Shown here: piece after piece, positions 9,100-16,914 of the stretch | Numbering within the stretch: the first letter of the stretch is position 1 | Layout: each line of letters starts with the position of its first letter | DNA from: Rhizobium sp. Q54 | GTDB lineage: Bacteria; Pseudomonadota; Alphaproteobacteria; Rhizobiales; Xanthobacteraceae | Length of the DNA: 46,075 nucleotides | Direction: 5' to 3' | Assembly: GCA_945861265.1 (NCBI GenBank) | Contig: CAMAUC010000002.1 | Location: 112,035 to 158,109 of the forward strand | Notes under the pieces: model-generated | The model's input: the letters and a program-made list of their open reading frames with translations, nothing else | Database searches by the model: none | What the model was told of the DNA's origin: nothing | Translations under genes and position numbers: made by a program

Positions 9100-9128
9100 C
9101 GCCGCGCCCTTTCAGCGCGGCGTTTTCT
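9100..9128 (+). terminator. Intrinsic terminator after the glutathione-transferase gene
   Basis: The stem CGCCGCGC (9100-9107) pairs with GCGCGGCG (9115-9122) around a 7-nt loop. TTTTCTT follows. It lies 80 nt after the stop codon and before the ThiE-like gene. Confidence 0.85.
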
Positions 9129-9238
9129 TGTCTGGCCGCCCGGCCCGGTTTGGCCCTGCCGCTGCAAAATGCTACCCAGACGCGGGTCCAGCCGCTGGAC
9201 GTCAATTTTCCGCCCGAAAGGGCTATCATCTGGAAGCC

Positions 9239-9898
9239 ATGGCCCAACGACCGAAAAACCCCGAGCCGCGCCCGCAGCCACGCCTGTATTTGATCACGCC
9301 CGCGATCGTCGAGGCCGAGACATTTGCGCTGACGCTCGAGCTGGCGCTTTCGGCAGGCGATGTCGCCGCCGTGCTACTGCGCCTCGCGCCGGCCGACGAG
9401 CGCAGCCAGATCAACCGCATCAAGGCCATCGCGCCTTTGGTGCAGCGGCATGACGCCGCATTGCTGGTCGACGGCCACACCGCGCTGATCGCCCGCTCCG
9501 GCGCCGATGGCGCGCATCTGTCCGGCATCGACGCTATTACCGACGCGCTCGCTAAGTTGAAGCCGGACTGGATCGTCGGCGCCGGCGGCCTCGCCAATCG
9601 CCACGACGCCATGTCGGCGGCCGAAGGCGGCGCCGACTATGTGATGTTCGGGGAGCCGGACGAACAGGGCGTGCGCCCAAGCTTCGAGGCTGTTCTCGAA
9701 CGGGTGACGTGGTGGGCCGAGGTGTTCGAGGCGCCCTGTGTCGCTTATGCCGGCTCGCTCGACGAAATCGTCCGTCTGGTCGAAGCCGGCGCCGACTTCA
9801 TCGCGCTCGGCGACTGGCTGTGGAACGATCCGCAAAATATAACGCGGACCATCGCCGCCACCGTGCCGTTGCTGCGTCTGCCGGAGACCGCGGCATGA
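9239..9898 (+). CDS. Thiamine-phosphate-synthase-like (ThiE-like) TIM-barrel protein
   Basis: This 219-residue protein opens with RLYLITPAIVEAETFALTLE, the (Y)LIT start of ThiE. It keeps AGDVAAVLLR, ALLVDGHTALIARSGADGAHLSG (the usual D-x-G-x-HL block), GAGGLANRHDAM and GADYVMFGEP. True ThiE couples the pyrimidine and thiazole moieties of thiamine phosphate. Here several conserved polar residues of the pyrophosphate site appear changed (for example HLSGIDAIT for the usual HLGQ-D), so catalytic identity is uncertain. It is not next to other thi genes. Its stop overlaps the ATG of the Sel1-repeat gene (ATGA), which implies coupled translation. Confidence 0.72.
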   Translation: MAQRPKNPEPRPQPRLYLITPAIVEAETFALTLELALSAGDVAAVLLRLAPADERSQINRIKAIAPLVQRHDAALLVDGHTALIARSGADGAHLSGIDAITDALAKLKPDWIVGAGGLANRHDAMSAAEGGADYVMFGEPDEQGVRPSFEAVLERVTWWAEVFEAPCVAYAGSLDEIVRLVEAGADFIALGDWLWNDPQNITRTIAATVPLLRLPETAA

Positions 9899-10896
9899 CG
9901 GATGGCGGTCACCTGTTGCGGGCGGCGCGGCTGGTGATTTTTGCGCCGATGTTTTTCGCGCCGCCGTCGCCGCTCTTGGCGCAGACAAAACCGCCGCCGG
10001 CGAAATTGCCGGTGCCGGCGGCCACGACCAACACCGTTCCGGGCAATCAGGGCACGCCCGACCTCGCCTTCGGCGCCTTTCAACGCGGCTTCTATTTGAC
10101 GGCGTTTACCGAGGCCAGCAAGCGCGCGCAACAGAACGATCCGGCCGCCATGACCTTGCTCGGCCAACTCTATGCGCAGGGCCTGGGCGTCGGCCGCGAC
10201 GATTCCAAAGCCGCGCAATGGTTCAAGCAGGCCGCCGGCCTCGGCGACCGTGAGGCCATTTTTTCCTTGGCCATGTTTTCCTTCGAGGGCCGCGCCGGGC
10301 CGCGCAGCGGCGCGGAAGCCGCGCGTTTGCTGACGGAGGCCGCCCGGCTCGGCCACCCGGCCGCCAATTACGATGTTGGGCTGCTCTATATGCAGGGCCA
10401 GGAGTTCAAGCAGGACTTCGCCCGCGCCGCCGATTATTTCCGCATCGCCGCCAATGCCGGAAACTCGGAAGCGCAATACGCGCTGGCCACGATGTACAAG
10501 GAGGGCCGCGGCGTCACCAAGGACGCCAAGCAGGCGACCCAGTTGATGCAGAAGGCCGCGGTCGCCGGCAATCTCGATGCCATGGTCGAATTCGCCATCG
10601 CACAGTTCAACGGCGAATTCACCGACAAGGACGAAAGCGCCGCCGCCCGCCTGTTCCTGTCCGCGGCGCGGCGTGGCAGCCCGATCGCGCAGAACCGGCT
10701 GGCCCGAATCCTGATGGCCGGGCGCGGCCTGCCCGCCGACGCCACCGAAGCGATCCGCTGGCACATTGTCGCCAAGCAGAACGGCGCCGGCGACCCCGAA
10801 CTCGACGTTTTCGCCAGCAAGCAGCCGCAGACCGTGCGCGACGCCGCCGACAAGGCGGCCAGGAAGTGGCTGTCGACCCAGGTCGCGGCGCGCTAA
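9895..10896 (+). CDS. Sel1-repeat (SLR) secreted/periplasmic protein
   Basis: This 333-residue protein has an N-terminal signal-like segment (LVIFAPMFFAPPSPLLAQ) and a proline/alanine-rich linker. It then carries about six Sel1-type helical repeats of ~36 residues, marked by repeated A-x-x-x-L-G-x-L-Y-x-x-G-x-G-V blocks (LLGQLYAQGLGVGRD, ALATMYKEGRGVTKD). Such proteins act as scaffolds for protein-protein contacts, often in the envelope. The start ATG overlaps the stop of the ThiE-like gene by 4 nt, and the 3' end is 56 nt before the phosphatase gene. The specific partner is unknown. Confidence 0.85.
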   Translation: MTDGGHLLRAARLVIFAPMFFAPPSPLLAQTKPPPAKLPVPAATTNTVPGNQGTPDLAFGAFQRGFYLTAFTEASKRAQQNDPAAMTLLGQLYAQGLGVGRDDSKAAQWFKQAAGLGDREAIFSLAMFSFEGRAGPRSGAEAARLLTEAARLGHPAANYDVGLLYMQGQEFKQDFARAADYFRIAANAGNSEAQYALATMYKEGRGVTKDAKQATQLMQKAAVAGNLDAMVEFAIAQFNGEFTDKDESAAARLFLSAARRGSPIAQNRLARILMAGRGLPADATEAIRWHIVAKQNGAGDPELDVFASKQPQTVRDAADKAARKWLSTQVAAR

Positions 10897-10952
10897 CCGC
10901 TTCGCCAGGGCGGTCTTGACGGGACGCGCGCACGCGGGCAGACCCCGTCCCC

Positions 10953-11747
10953 ATGCATCATTCAGCCCTGCTCAACGTCATGATCGCCGCCGCGCGCAAG
11001 ACCGCGCGCACGCTCAAGCGCGATTTCGGCGAAGTCGAGAACCTGCAGGTCTCGCTGAAGGGCCCGGCCAATTTCGTATCCGCCGCCGACCGCCGCGCCG
11101 AGGAAACGCTCTATGAGGAGCTGTCGAAGGCGCGTCCGAATTACGGCTTCCTCGGCGAGGAAGGCGGCATGCGCGAAGGCGCCGACAAGTCGCACCGCTG
11201 GATCGTTGATCCGCTCGACGGCACCACCAACTTCCTGCATGGCATTCCGCAATTCGCCATCTCGGTCGCGCTCGAACGCGAGGGCGTGATCGTCGCCGGC
11301 CTGGTCTACAATCCGGCCAATGACGAATTGTACGTCGCCGAGAAGGGCAAAGGCGCCTTTCTCAACGACCGCCGCATTCGCGTCGCCGGCCGCAAGAATC
11401 TCGCCGACTGCGTCATCGCCTGCGGCATTCCCCATCTCGGCCGCGGCGATGTGAACCTGTCCCGCCGCGAAATCGGCGCAGTGCAGGTCAATGTCGCGGC
11501 GCTGCGCCATTTTGGTGCCACCGCGCTCGACCTCGCTTACGTCGCTGCCGGCCGTTTCGACGGCTACTGGGACCGCGCGCTCAAGCCGTGGGATTTGGCG
11601 GCCGGCATCATCCTGGTGCGCGAGGCCGGCGGCTACGCCTTCGACTGCGACGGGGCTGAGGACATGCTCGAAAAGGGCGATATCGTCGTCGGCAACGAGA
11701 CCGTCAGCAAGGAACTGCTGCGGGTGCTCAAGGCGGCCAAGGTCTGA
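10953..11747 (+). CDS. Inositol monophosphatase family protein (SuhB-like)
   Basis: This 264-residue protein is a Mg-dependent, lithium-sensitive-type phosphatase. The metal ligands are E69/E70 in FLGEEGG and the block DPLDGTTNF (86-94). The third aspartate is in WDRALKPWDLAAG. Substrates could be inositol phosphates, fructose bisphosphate or 3'-phosphoadenosine phosphate, since the family varies. In bacteria SuhB also binds the ribosomal antitermination complex. The length and motif order are standard. It follows the Sel1 gene closely and may be in the same transcript. A GC-rich hairpin-prone stretch follows the stop. Confidence 0.88.
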   Translation: MHHSALLNVMIAAARKTARTLKRDFGEVENLQVSLKGPANFVSAADRRAEETLYEELSKARPNYGFLGEEGGMREGADKSHRWIVDPLDGTTNFLHGIPQFAISVALEREGVIVAGLVYNPANDELYVAEKGKGAFLNDRRIRVAGRKNLADCVIACGIPHLGRGDVNLSRREIGAVQVNVAALRHFGATALDLAYVAAGRFDGYWDRALKPWDLAAGIILVREAGGYAFDCDGAEDMLEKGDIVVGNETVSKELLRVLKAAKV

Positions 11748-11937
11748 CTTTCCCCGCCCCCGCGCGCACTTGCGCGTGCGGCAAGGCAAAAAGCATCCCA
11801 ATTTTAACGTATTCCGCCGCTTAGTGTTTTAAGCACGCTGGCATCTCAATTTTTCCTTGTCACCGGTCTGTGCCATATTGCGGGTCAGAAACCGTTCTCC
11901 GTGGCAAAAATCCGTCCTGTCGGAACCTATTGATCGC

Positions 11938-12918
11938 ATGGCCAAAGAACTCGACCCCCTCAAGCTGTCATCGCCCCGCATCTTCCTGTTCCGGATGATG
12001 GTGTTCGTCATCCTCGGCGGTCTGGTCGCCTTTCTGCTGTACAAGCAGATCCAGGTCGCCTTCATGGCCAATCCGGGGCTGAACGCCGTCATCGTCGCGG
12101 TGCTCGGCATCGGCATCATCCTGTCGGTGCGCCAGGTCGCGCGGCTCTACCCGGAAATCGCCTGGGTCAATAATTTCCGCCTCGCCGATCCCGGCCTAGC
12201 CGTCGACCGCCCGCCGGTGCTCTTGGCGCCGATGGCGGCGATCCTCGGCAGCCGCGTCGGCCGCATGGCGATGTCGGCGCAGCTGATGCGCGGCATTCTC
12301 GACTCGATCGCCACCCGTCTCGACGAGGCGCGCGACATCCTCCGCTACATGACCGGCCTTCTGGTTTTCCTCGGCCTGCTCGGCACCTTCTGGGGCCTGA
12401 TCGAAACCGTGTCGTCGGTCGGCAATGTCATTCAGGGCCTCAAGCCCGGCGGCGACACGTCGAGCATGTTCGACACCTTGCGCGAGGGCCTCGCCGCGCC
12501 TTTGTCCGGCATGGGCATTTCGTTCTCGTCGTCGCTGTTCGGTCTCGCCGGCTCGCTGGTGCTCGGCTTCCTCGATCTGCAATCGAGCCAGGCGCAGAAC
12601 CGTTTCTATACCGAGCTGGAAGACTGGCTCTCGACCACCGTCTACGACCACGGCACCGAACCCGGCCAAAACACCGGCGGCGTCTCGCTCGAAGTGCGCG
12701 GCGCGGTCGAGAAGTTGCGCGAAGCCATCGACCAGTCAGGCTCGGGCAAGGCCGCTTCCGCCGCCATGGCGAACCTCGCCGAGGCGATCCAGGGTCTGGT
12801 GCACCACATGCGCACCGAGCAGCAATTGATCCGCGATTGGGTCGACGGCCAGGCCGAGCAGCAGCGCGAGATCAAGAAGCTTCTCGAAGTCATGGTGCGC
12901 GAGAAGGCGGGGCGCTAG
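11938..12918 (+). CDS. MotA/TolQ/ExbB-type proton-channel membrane protein
   Basis: This 326-residue inner-membrane protein has four likely transmembrane segments, at about residues 17-38, 43-61, 138-158 and 188-207. The large cytoplasmic part and the third/fourth helices (LGLLGTFWGLIETVSSVGNV and FSSSLFGLAGSLVLGF) match the MotA_ExbB domain. After TM4 it has a cytoplasmic helical tail rich in E, K and Q ending EVMVREKAGR. It is directly followed by an OmpA-like protein with one membrane segment, so the two probably form a 5:2-type ion-driven motor complex. No flagellar, tol-pal or exb gene is near, so it is not assigned to any of those systems. The family is clear, the role unknown. Confidence 0.82.
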   Translation: MAKELDPLKLSSPRIFLFRMMVFVILGGLVAFLLYKQIQVAFMANPGLNAVIVAVLGIGIILSVRQVARLYPEIAWVNNFRLADPGLAVDRPPVLLAPMAAILGSRVGRMAMSAQLMRGILDSIATRLDEARDILRYMTGLLVFLGLLGTFWGLIETVSSVGNVIQGLKPGGDTSSMFDTLREGLAAPLSGMGISFSSSLFGLAGSLVLGFLDLQSSQAQNRFYTELEDWLSTTVYDHGTEPGQNTGGVSLEVRGAVEKLREAIDQSGSGKAASAAMANLAEAIQGLVHHMRTEQQLIRDWVDGQAEQQREIKKLLEVMVREKAGR

Positions 12919-12948
12919 CGCCCCCAAGTTAGAAACAACGAGTCTATC

Positions 12949-13977
12949 ATGGCCCTTGCACGATCACGCCGCGGCGGCGAAGGAATGAATTACTGGCCGG
13001 GCTTTGTCGACGCTTTGTCGACATTGATTCTGTCGATCATTTTCATCCTCACAGTCTTCGTCGTCGTGCAGTTTTTCCTGCAACAGGAAATCACTGGCAA
13101 GGACACCGCGCTCAACAAATTGAACGCGCAGATCGCACAGTTGACCGACCTTTTGTCGATGGAAAAAACCGGCAAGGCCGACGTCGAGGGGCAATTGATG
13201 CAGCTGCGCGCCTCGCTTGCCACCGCCGAGACCGAGCGCGACAAGCTCAAGAGCGTCGCCGAAGGCGCCGGCGCCGGGCTGTCGGCCGCGCAGGGCCAGG
13301 CCGCCGAACTGTCCACCGCGCTGGAAGGCGAAAAGAAGATATCGGCGCGCGCGCTGGCCCAGGTCGAAATTCTCAACCAGCAGCTCGCCGCCTTCCGCCG
13401 CCAGTTGGCGGCGATCGAACAGGCGCTCGACGTCGCCGAGAAGAAAGACAAGGAATCGCAGAACCGCATCGCCGATCTCGGCCAGCGCCTCAACGTCGCG
13501 CTGGCGCAGAAAGTCGAGGAACTGACCAAATATCGCTCCGACTTCTTCGGCCGCCTGCGCGAAATTCTCGGCAACCGCCCGGACATCCGCATCGTCGGCG
13601 ACCGCTTCGTGCTGCAGTCCGAACTCCTATTCGACGTCGGCAAGGCCGAGCTGAAACCGGAAGCGCGCAGCGAGATCGACAAGATCGCCTCGGCGCTGCT
13701 CGAACTCGGCACAAAGATTCCCGCCGACATCGCCTGGGTGGTTCGCGTCGACGGCCACACCGACGTGCGGCCGATTTCCGGACCCATCTTCAAGTCGAAT
13801 TGGGATCTGTCGTCGGCGCGCGCCATCGCGGTGGTGCAATATATGGCGAGCAAAGGCATTTCGCCGCAGCGCCTGGTTGCCGCCGGTTTCGCCGAATTCC
13901 AGCCGCTCGACCCCGGCACCACCGACGACGCCTACCGCCGTAACCGCCGCATCGAGTTCAAGCTGACCGAGCGGTAA
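12949..13977 (+). CDS. OmpA/MotB-like peptidoglycan-binding membrane protein
   Basis: This 342-residue protein has one transmembrane helix (about 22-45) and a long coiled coil (about 46-200). The C-terminal OmpA-like domain (about 225-340) includes DVGKAELKPEARSEID, VDGHTDVRP and NRRIEFKLTE, the peptidoglycan-binding blocks. D21, just before the helix in GFVDALSTLI, occupies the place of the proton-binding aspartate of MotB/ExbD. The gene lies 30 nt after the MotA-like gene, which supports a two-subunit motor. The coiled coil between membrane and wall anchor is longer than in MotB. The force-using partner is not visible here. Confidence 0.82.
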   Translation: MALARSRRGGEGMNYWPGFVDALSTLILSIIFILTVFVVVQFFLQQEITGKDTALNKLNAQIAQLTDLLSMEKTGKADVEGQLMQLRASLATAETERDKLKSVAEGAGAGLSAAQGQAAELSTALEGEKKISARALAQVEILNQQLAAFRRQLAAIEQALDVAEKKDKESQNRIADLGQRLNVALAQKVEELTKYRSDFFGRLREILGNRPDIRIVGDRFVLQSELLFDVGKAELKPEARSEIDKIASALLELGTKIPADIAWVVRVDGHTDVRPISGPIFKSNWDLSSARAIAVVQYMASKGISPQRLVAAGFAEFQPLDPGTTDDAYRRNRRIEFKLTER

Positions 13978-14026
13978 GCCCATCGCGCGGCGCCGCCCGT
14001 CGCTGTCATAGACCGCGAGTTCGCCG

Positions 14027-14488
14027 ATGCCTCTCACGCTGCGCCCTTACACACCCGCCGACGAAGACGCGACCATCGAGTTGTGGCGGCGCACCTGGGC
14101 ACAGCACTATCCGCGTATCGATTTCAACGCACGGGTCGGCTGGTGGCGCGAACGCTGGCGGCAGGAGTTGATCCCGGTCGCGCATGTGGTGGTGGCGGAA
14201 GAGGATGGCGTGCCGGTCGGATTCGTCACCGTCGATCCGAAGACAAAATATCTCGATCAGATCGTGGTCGCGCCCGAACACTGGGGCGGCGGCGTTGCGC
14301 GCGCGCTGCTCGACGCGGCCAAGCGCCTGTCGCCGTCGGGGCTCGAACTGCTGGTCAACAAGGACAATGCCCGCGCCATCCGCTTCTACGAGAAGCACGG
14401 CTTTGCGTATAGCGGCGAAGACAAAAACCCGGTGTCGGGGATCGCCGTGAACCGGATGACGTGGGCGGGGCCGGCGGCATCGGCCTGA
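14027..14488 (+). CDS. GNAT-family N-acetyltransferase
   Basis: This 153-residue protein begins LTLRPYTPADEDATIELWRRTW. It carries the GNAT motif A region QIVVAPEHWGGGVARALLDAA (acetyl-CoA pyrophosphate loop in a variant form) and the C-terminal motif B region LLVNKDNARAIRFYEKHGFAYSG. It would transfer an acetyl group from acetyl-CoA to an amine. The substrate is not predictable. It lies 49 nt after the OmpA-like gene on the same strand. Confidence 0.85.
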   Translation: MPLTLRPYTPADEDATIELWRRTWAQHYPRIDFNARVGWWRERWRQELIPVAHVVVAEEDGVPVGFVTVDPKTKYLDQIVVAPEHWGGGVARALLDAAKRLSPSGLELLVNKDNARAIRFYEKHGFAYSGEDKNPVSGIAVNRMTWAGPAASA

Positions 14489-14945
14489 AGACGGCGCCAT
14501 GCGCCGCTTGGCAGGCCTACAAACCTATGCTTATAGCCCTTTGATCCCGTTCATCGACGGGCGTCTTCCGGAGACGCAACGAAGACGGAGCGGGACGCGG
14601 CGCCTGCGTGCGGGGCTGGTAACCCTGCCCTCGGGAAGCCCCGGACGCAAACAAGTCTACGCGGTTTGCGGAGAGCAAACTGCTATGCGTCCGGGCCCAC
14701 CACTACGGGGCTCTCCCTTGAATGGCTGGACGTGGCGGGAGCTAAGGGCGGCGGAAGCGGCCCGAACGAAGGGAGGCCAGGAGGCCCCCGCACCCGCCCG
14801 GAAGCACGGCCCCGGGGACAAAAAACGCGCCAGTGGAGAGCCGGCAAGCGCGCCTCTCGTCGCAAACGCGAACGGCCTGCCTGGGGCCGCGCAAACAACA
14901 CGGGCGATGGCGCTTGCGCCGACATCTCCCTGACATACGCGCGTC
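14489..14945. other. 457-nt intergenic stretch without a supported gene, rich in inverted repeats
   Basis: Frames are open on both strands here, but neither has a credible protein: compositions are biased to R, P, A and G, there is no ribosome-binding site, and no motif is seen. The left half folds well: GCGTCT/AGACGC around 14561-14577, GGGGCT/AGCCCC (14612-14617 with 14637-14642), and a two-tier hairpin at 14640-14695. A structured RNA, a riboregulator of the Nudix gene or a degenerate repeat are all possible. I could not tie it to a known family, and I found no T-arm or proteolysis-tag codons to support a two-piece tmRNA. Confidence 0.45.
14640..14695. other. Two-tier hairpin (candidate structured RNA element)
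   Basis: CCCGGACGCA (14640-14649) pairs perfectly with TGCGTCCGGG (14686-14695). Within its loop GTTTGC pairs with GCAAAC around GGAGA (about 14664-14680). A 10-bp outer stem plus a 6-bp inner stem in non-coding DNA is more than I would expect by chance at this GC content, but the transcribed strand is unknown. Confidence 0.5.
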
Positions 14946-15773
14946 ATGCGAAGGCTTTCCCACAGTGGCGTGTATATTTCCCTGATGCGCCGCGCGATAT
15001 TGCTTACTGATTCTGCCGCGGCTGCGGCGCGGCAAAGCAAACGGACAGACGGCACAGTGCCAGGCAAATTCATACAGGCGGCGGGCGGCATCGTTATACG
15101 CGGGGATAAGCGCGTGCTGTTCGCCGTTGTCCAGCGGGCCAAGGACGACAAATGGGTGTTGCCGCGCGGCAAACTGAAAGCCGACGAGAACCCGGTCGCC
15201 GGCGCGCGCCGCGAAGTCGTCGAGGAAACCGGCCACCGCGTCGCGGTCAACGAATTTCTCGGCGCCATCACCTATCGCGCCGCAGGCCGGGCGAAGGTGG
15301 TGCAGTTCTGGCAAATGCAGGCCGAGGACGAGGCCAGCCATGAGCTGATGGCCGACATCGTCGCGGTCGAATGGCTGCCGCTGAAGGCAGCGGTGCGCCG
15401 GCTGAGCTATCCGCTGGAAAAATTGTTTCTGCGCAATGTCGGCCGCCGCGCCGCCAAGCCGCGCAAAGGCCGCGCATCGCCAGGCAAGATAACGGGCAAG
15501 GCGGCAGGTCACGCCGCGGCGGCAAAGCCCGGCAATAAGTCCGGCAAAAAATCCAGCAAGAAGGCAACGAAGAAGGCCGCTCGGAAGGCTGGCAAGAAAG
15601 CTGTCAAGAAAACACGCAAGAAATCAGTCGAGCGCATCGGCAACAAAGCCAAGCGCAAAGGCAAAAAGAAAGCCCCCGCCCGAAAGCCGGTCGCGGCTGC
15701 TCCGGCAAAAGTCGTCCCGGCATCGAAGCGTCAGGGTCTGTTGCAGCGCATGCTCGGGCGGCTTGGCGCCTGA
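14946..15773 (+). CDS. Nudix hydrolase with a lysine/alanine-rich C-terminal tail
   Basis: This 275-residue protein has two parts. Residues about 42-170 form a Nudix domain with an intact box, GKLKADENPVAGARREVVEE followed by TG, starting with the AAGGIVIRG strand. It would hydrolyse a nucleoside-diphosphate-linked substrate with Mg2+. Residues about 172-250 are a low-complexity tail of repeated KKxxKKAxKKA-type segments resembling histone H1 or the tail of bacterial HU-like proteins, and may bind nucleic acid or polyphosphate. A second in-frame ATG at 14985 could be the true start, since neither has a clear ribosome-binding site. The domain call is firm, the substrate open. Confidence 0.85.
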   Translation: MRRLSHSGVYISLMRRAILLTDSAAAAARQSKRTDGTVPGKFIQAAGGIVIRGDKRVLFAVVQRAKDDKWVLPRGKLKADENPVAGARREVVEETGHRVAVNEFLGAITYRAAGRAKVVQFWQMQAEDEASHELMADIVAVEWLPLKAAVRRLSYPLEKLFLRNVGRRAAKPRKGRASPGKITGKAAGHAAAAKPGNKSGKKSSKKATKKAARKAGKKAVKKTRKKSVERIGNKAKRKGKKKAPARKPVAAAPAKVVPASKRQGLLQRMLGRLGA

Positions 15774-15927
15774 CGCCCGTTGCCGCCGCCGCAGTTTTGC
15801 CGCCATCGCCGCCGGATCATTGCCTAAAATTAATTGGTTATGACCGGGCACCGTTGGTTTTCCGGCGCGCCATTCAGCCGCCGTTCACCGGAAAAATCGG
15901 AACCTCGGTCGCAAGATGGACGTTAGG

Positions 15928-15948
15928 CCTGCGGGACAGAACCGCAGG
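15928..15948 (+). promoter_or_regulatory. Leader hairpin upstream of a small secreted-protein gene
   Basis: CCTGCGG (15928-15934) pairs with CCGCAGG (15942-15948) around a 7-nt loop, 60 nt before the start codon at 16008. No T-run follows, so it is more likely a 5'-UTR structure than a terminator. The function is not known. Confidence 0.3.
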
Positions 15949-16007
15949 ATATGCTGAACCCGGGCGTTTATCTAAATGCCCCATGAAGCGAACCTAGGAG
16001 GTGCGCT

Positions 16008-16307
16008 ATGAACAAGATCACGAAGACACTCACCGCTCTCGCCGCCGTCGCGACACTGACGGTTGCTTCCGTGGCCATGCCGCAGCCGGCCGAGGCCCGT
16101 GGCGGGCGCATCGCCGCCGGCATCATCGGCGGCATCGCGGCCGGCGCCATTCTCGGCGGCATCGCCTCGAACGGCTACGGCTATAACGGCCCGGCCTATG
16201 CCTACGGCCCCGCCCCGGTCTATTACGGTCCGCACTGCTGGTGGCACCGTGAACGCGTGTGGGACGGCTATGGGTGGCGGCTGCGCCGCGTGCGCGTCTG
16301 CGACTAG
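16008..16307 (+). CDS. Small secreted glycine-zipper protein, copy A
   Basis: This 99-residue protein begins with a signal peptide (MNKITKTLTALAAVATLTVA) and a probable AEA cleavage motif. A glycine-zipper-like hydrophobic stretch (GRIAAGIIGGIAAGAILGGI) follows, then a Tyr/Gly/Pro-rich segment and the C-terminal block WDGYGWRLRRVRVCD. A strong AGGAGG lies 7 nt before the ATG. The same architecture and C-terminal WDGY-W-RVxVCD block recur in the gene at 16915. A terminator follows. The mature protein probably sits in or near the outer membrane. No function is known. Confidence 0.78.
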   Translation: MNKITKTLTALAAVATLTVASVAMPQPAEARGGRIAAGIIGGIAAGAILGGIASNGYGYNGPAYAYGPAPVYYGPHCWWHRERVWDGYGWRLRRVRVCD

Positions 16308-16349
16308 GGCTGACGAAAGCCAGGACCACGCAAGCTCGAAATTATCTAT

Positions 16350-16385
16350 AAATGCCCGGAAACTGTCATGTTTCCGGGCATTTTT
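16350..16385 (+). terminator. Intrinsic terminator after copy A
   Basis: A perfect 14-bp stem, AAATGCCCGGAAAC with GTTTCCGGGCATTT, encloses a 6-nt loop and ends in a T-run. It shares the core ATGCCCGG/CCGGGCAT with two other hairpins in the window. Confidence 0.92.
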
Positions 16386-16513
16386 GTGACGGGGGTCACA
16401 GCTGACGGCGAAGTTCCGCCATAATGAAATTGACACTGGCCGCTGCCAATTGTCGCACTGGCGCCCGGTCACATGACATTCGCAATCGCTCGCGACTTTG
16501 CAGGGAGTTTCGC

Positions 16514-16843
16514 ATGAAGCCCATCAAGAGCCTCATTCTGGCAATCGCCGCCGCCGCCACCATCGCGGCCGGCACCCTCGCCGCCCCGACCGCCGCCGAA
16601 GCGCGCGGCGGCCGTAACGCGGCCATCATCGGCGGCGTCGCCGCGGCCGCCATTATCGGCGGCGCCATCGCCGCCAACAGCCAGCCGCGTTACTACGCGC
16701 CGGCCCCGGGCTACGTCGCCTATGACGGCTACTATGCCCGTTACCCGGTGTCCTGCCCGGGCGGGTTCTGGGCACGCCGGCCGGTCTATGACCGCTGGGG
16801 CAATGTCCGGGGTTATAGCCGCCCGCGTTTCATCTGCCCTTAA
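16514..16843 (+). CDS. Small secreted glycine-zipper protein, copy B
   Basis: This 109-residue protein has a signal peptide (MKPIKSLILAIAAAATIAAG) and a probable AEA-R cleavage region. The hydrophobic Gly/Ala stretch IIGGVAAAAIIGGAIAANSQ is followed by a Tyr/Pro-rich mature region ending RPVYDRWGNVRGYSRPRFIC-P. Two cysteines (SCPGG and FICP) could pair. The N-terminal half is clearly related to copies A and C, while the C terminus is different (no RVEVCD block). The ATG at 16514 follows CAGGGA. The role is unknown. Its close position suggests local gene duplication. Confidence 0.78.
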   Translation: MKPIKSLILAIAAAATIAAGTLAAPTAAEARGGRNAAIIGGVAAAAIIGGAIAANSQPRYYAPAPGYVAYDGYYARYPVSCPGGFWARRPVYDRWGNVRGYSRPRFICP

Positions 16844-16914
16844 GCTTCGCGTAACCGCTCGGGTGCAGACTGCCCCGCAATGAATCGCGCCGAATCCGGC
16901 CTGAAAGGACGTCC

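Noticed and set aside
11938-13977. Zorya anti-phage system (ZorA/ZorB)
   Set aside because: The pair has the MotA-like and OmpA-like parts, but no ZorC, ZorD (helicase/nuclease) or ZorE gene follows. The next gene is a GNAT acetyltransferase, so a defence role is not supported.
14489-14945. Two-piece alphaproteobacterial tmRNA or RNase P RNA
   Set aside because: I looked for the T-arm (GGTTCGA-type), the tag codons starting ANDN and the conserved RNase P core on both strands and found none.
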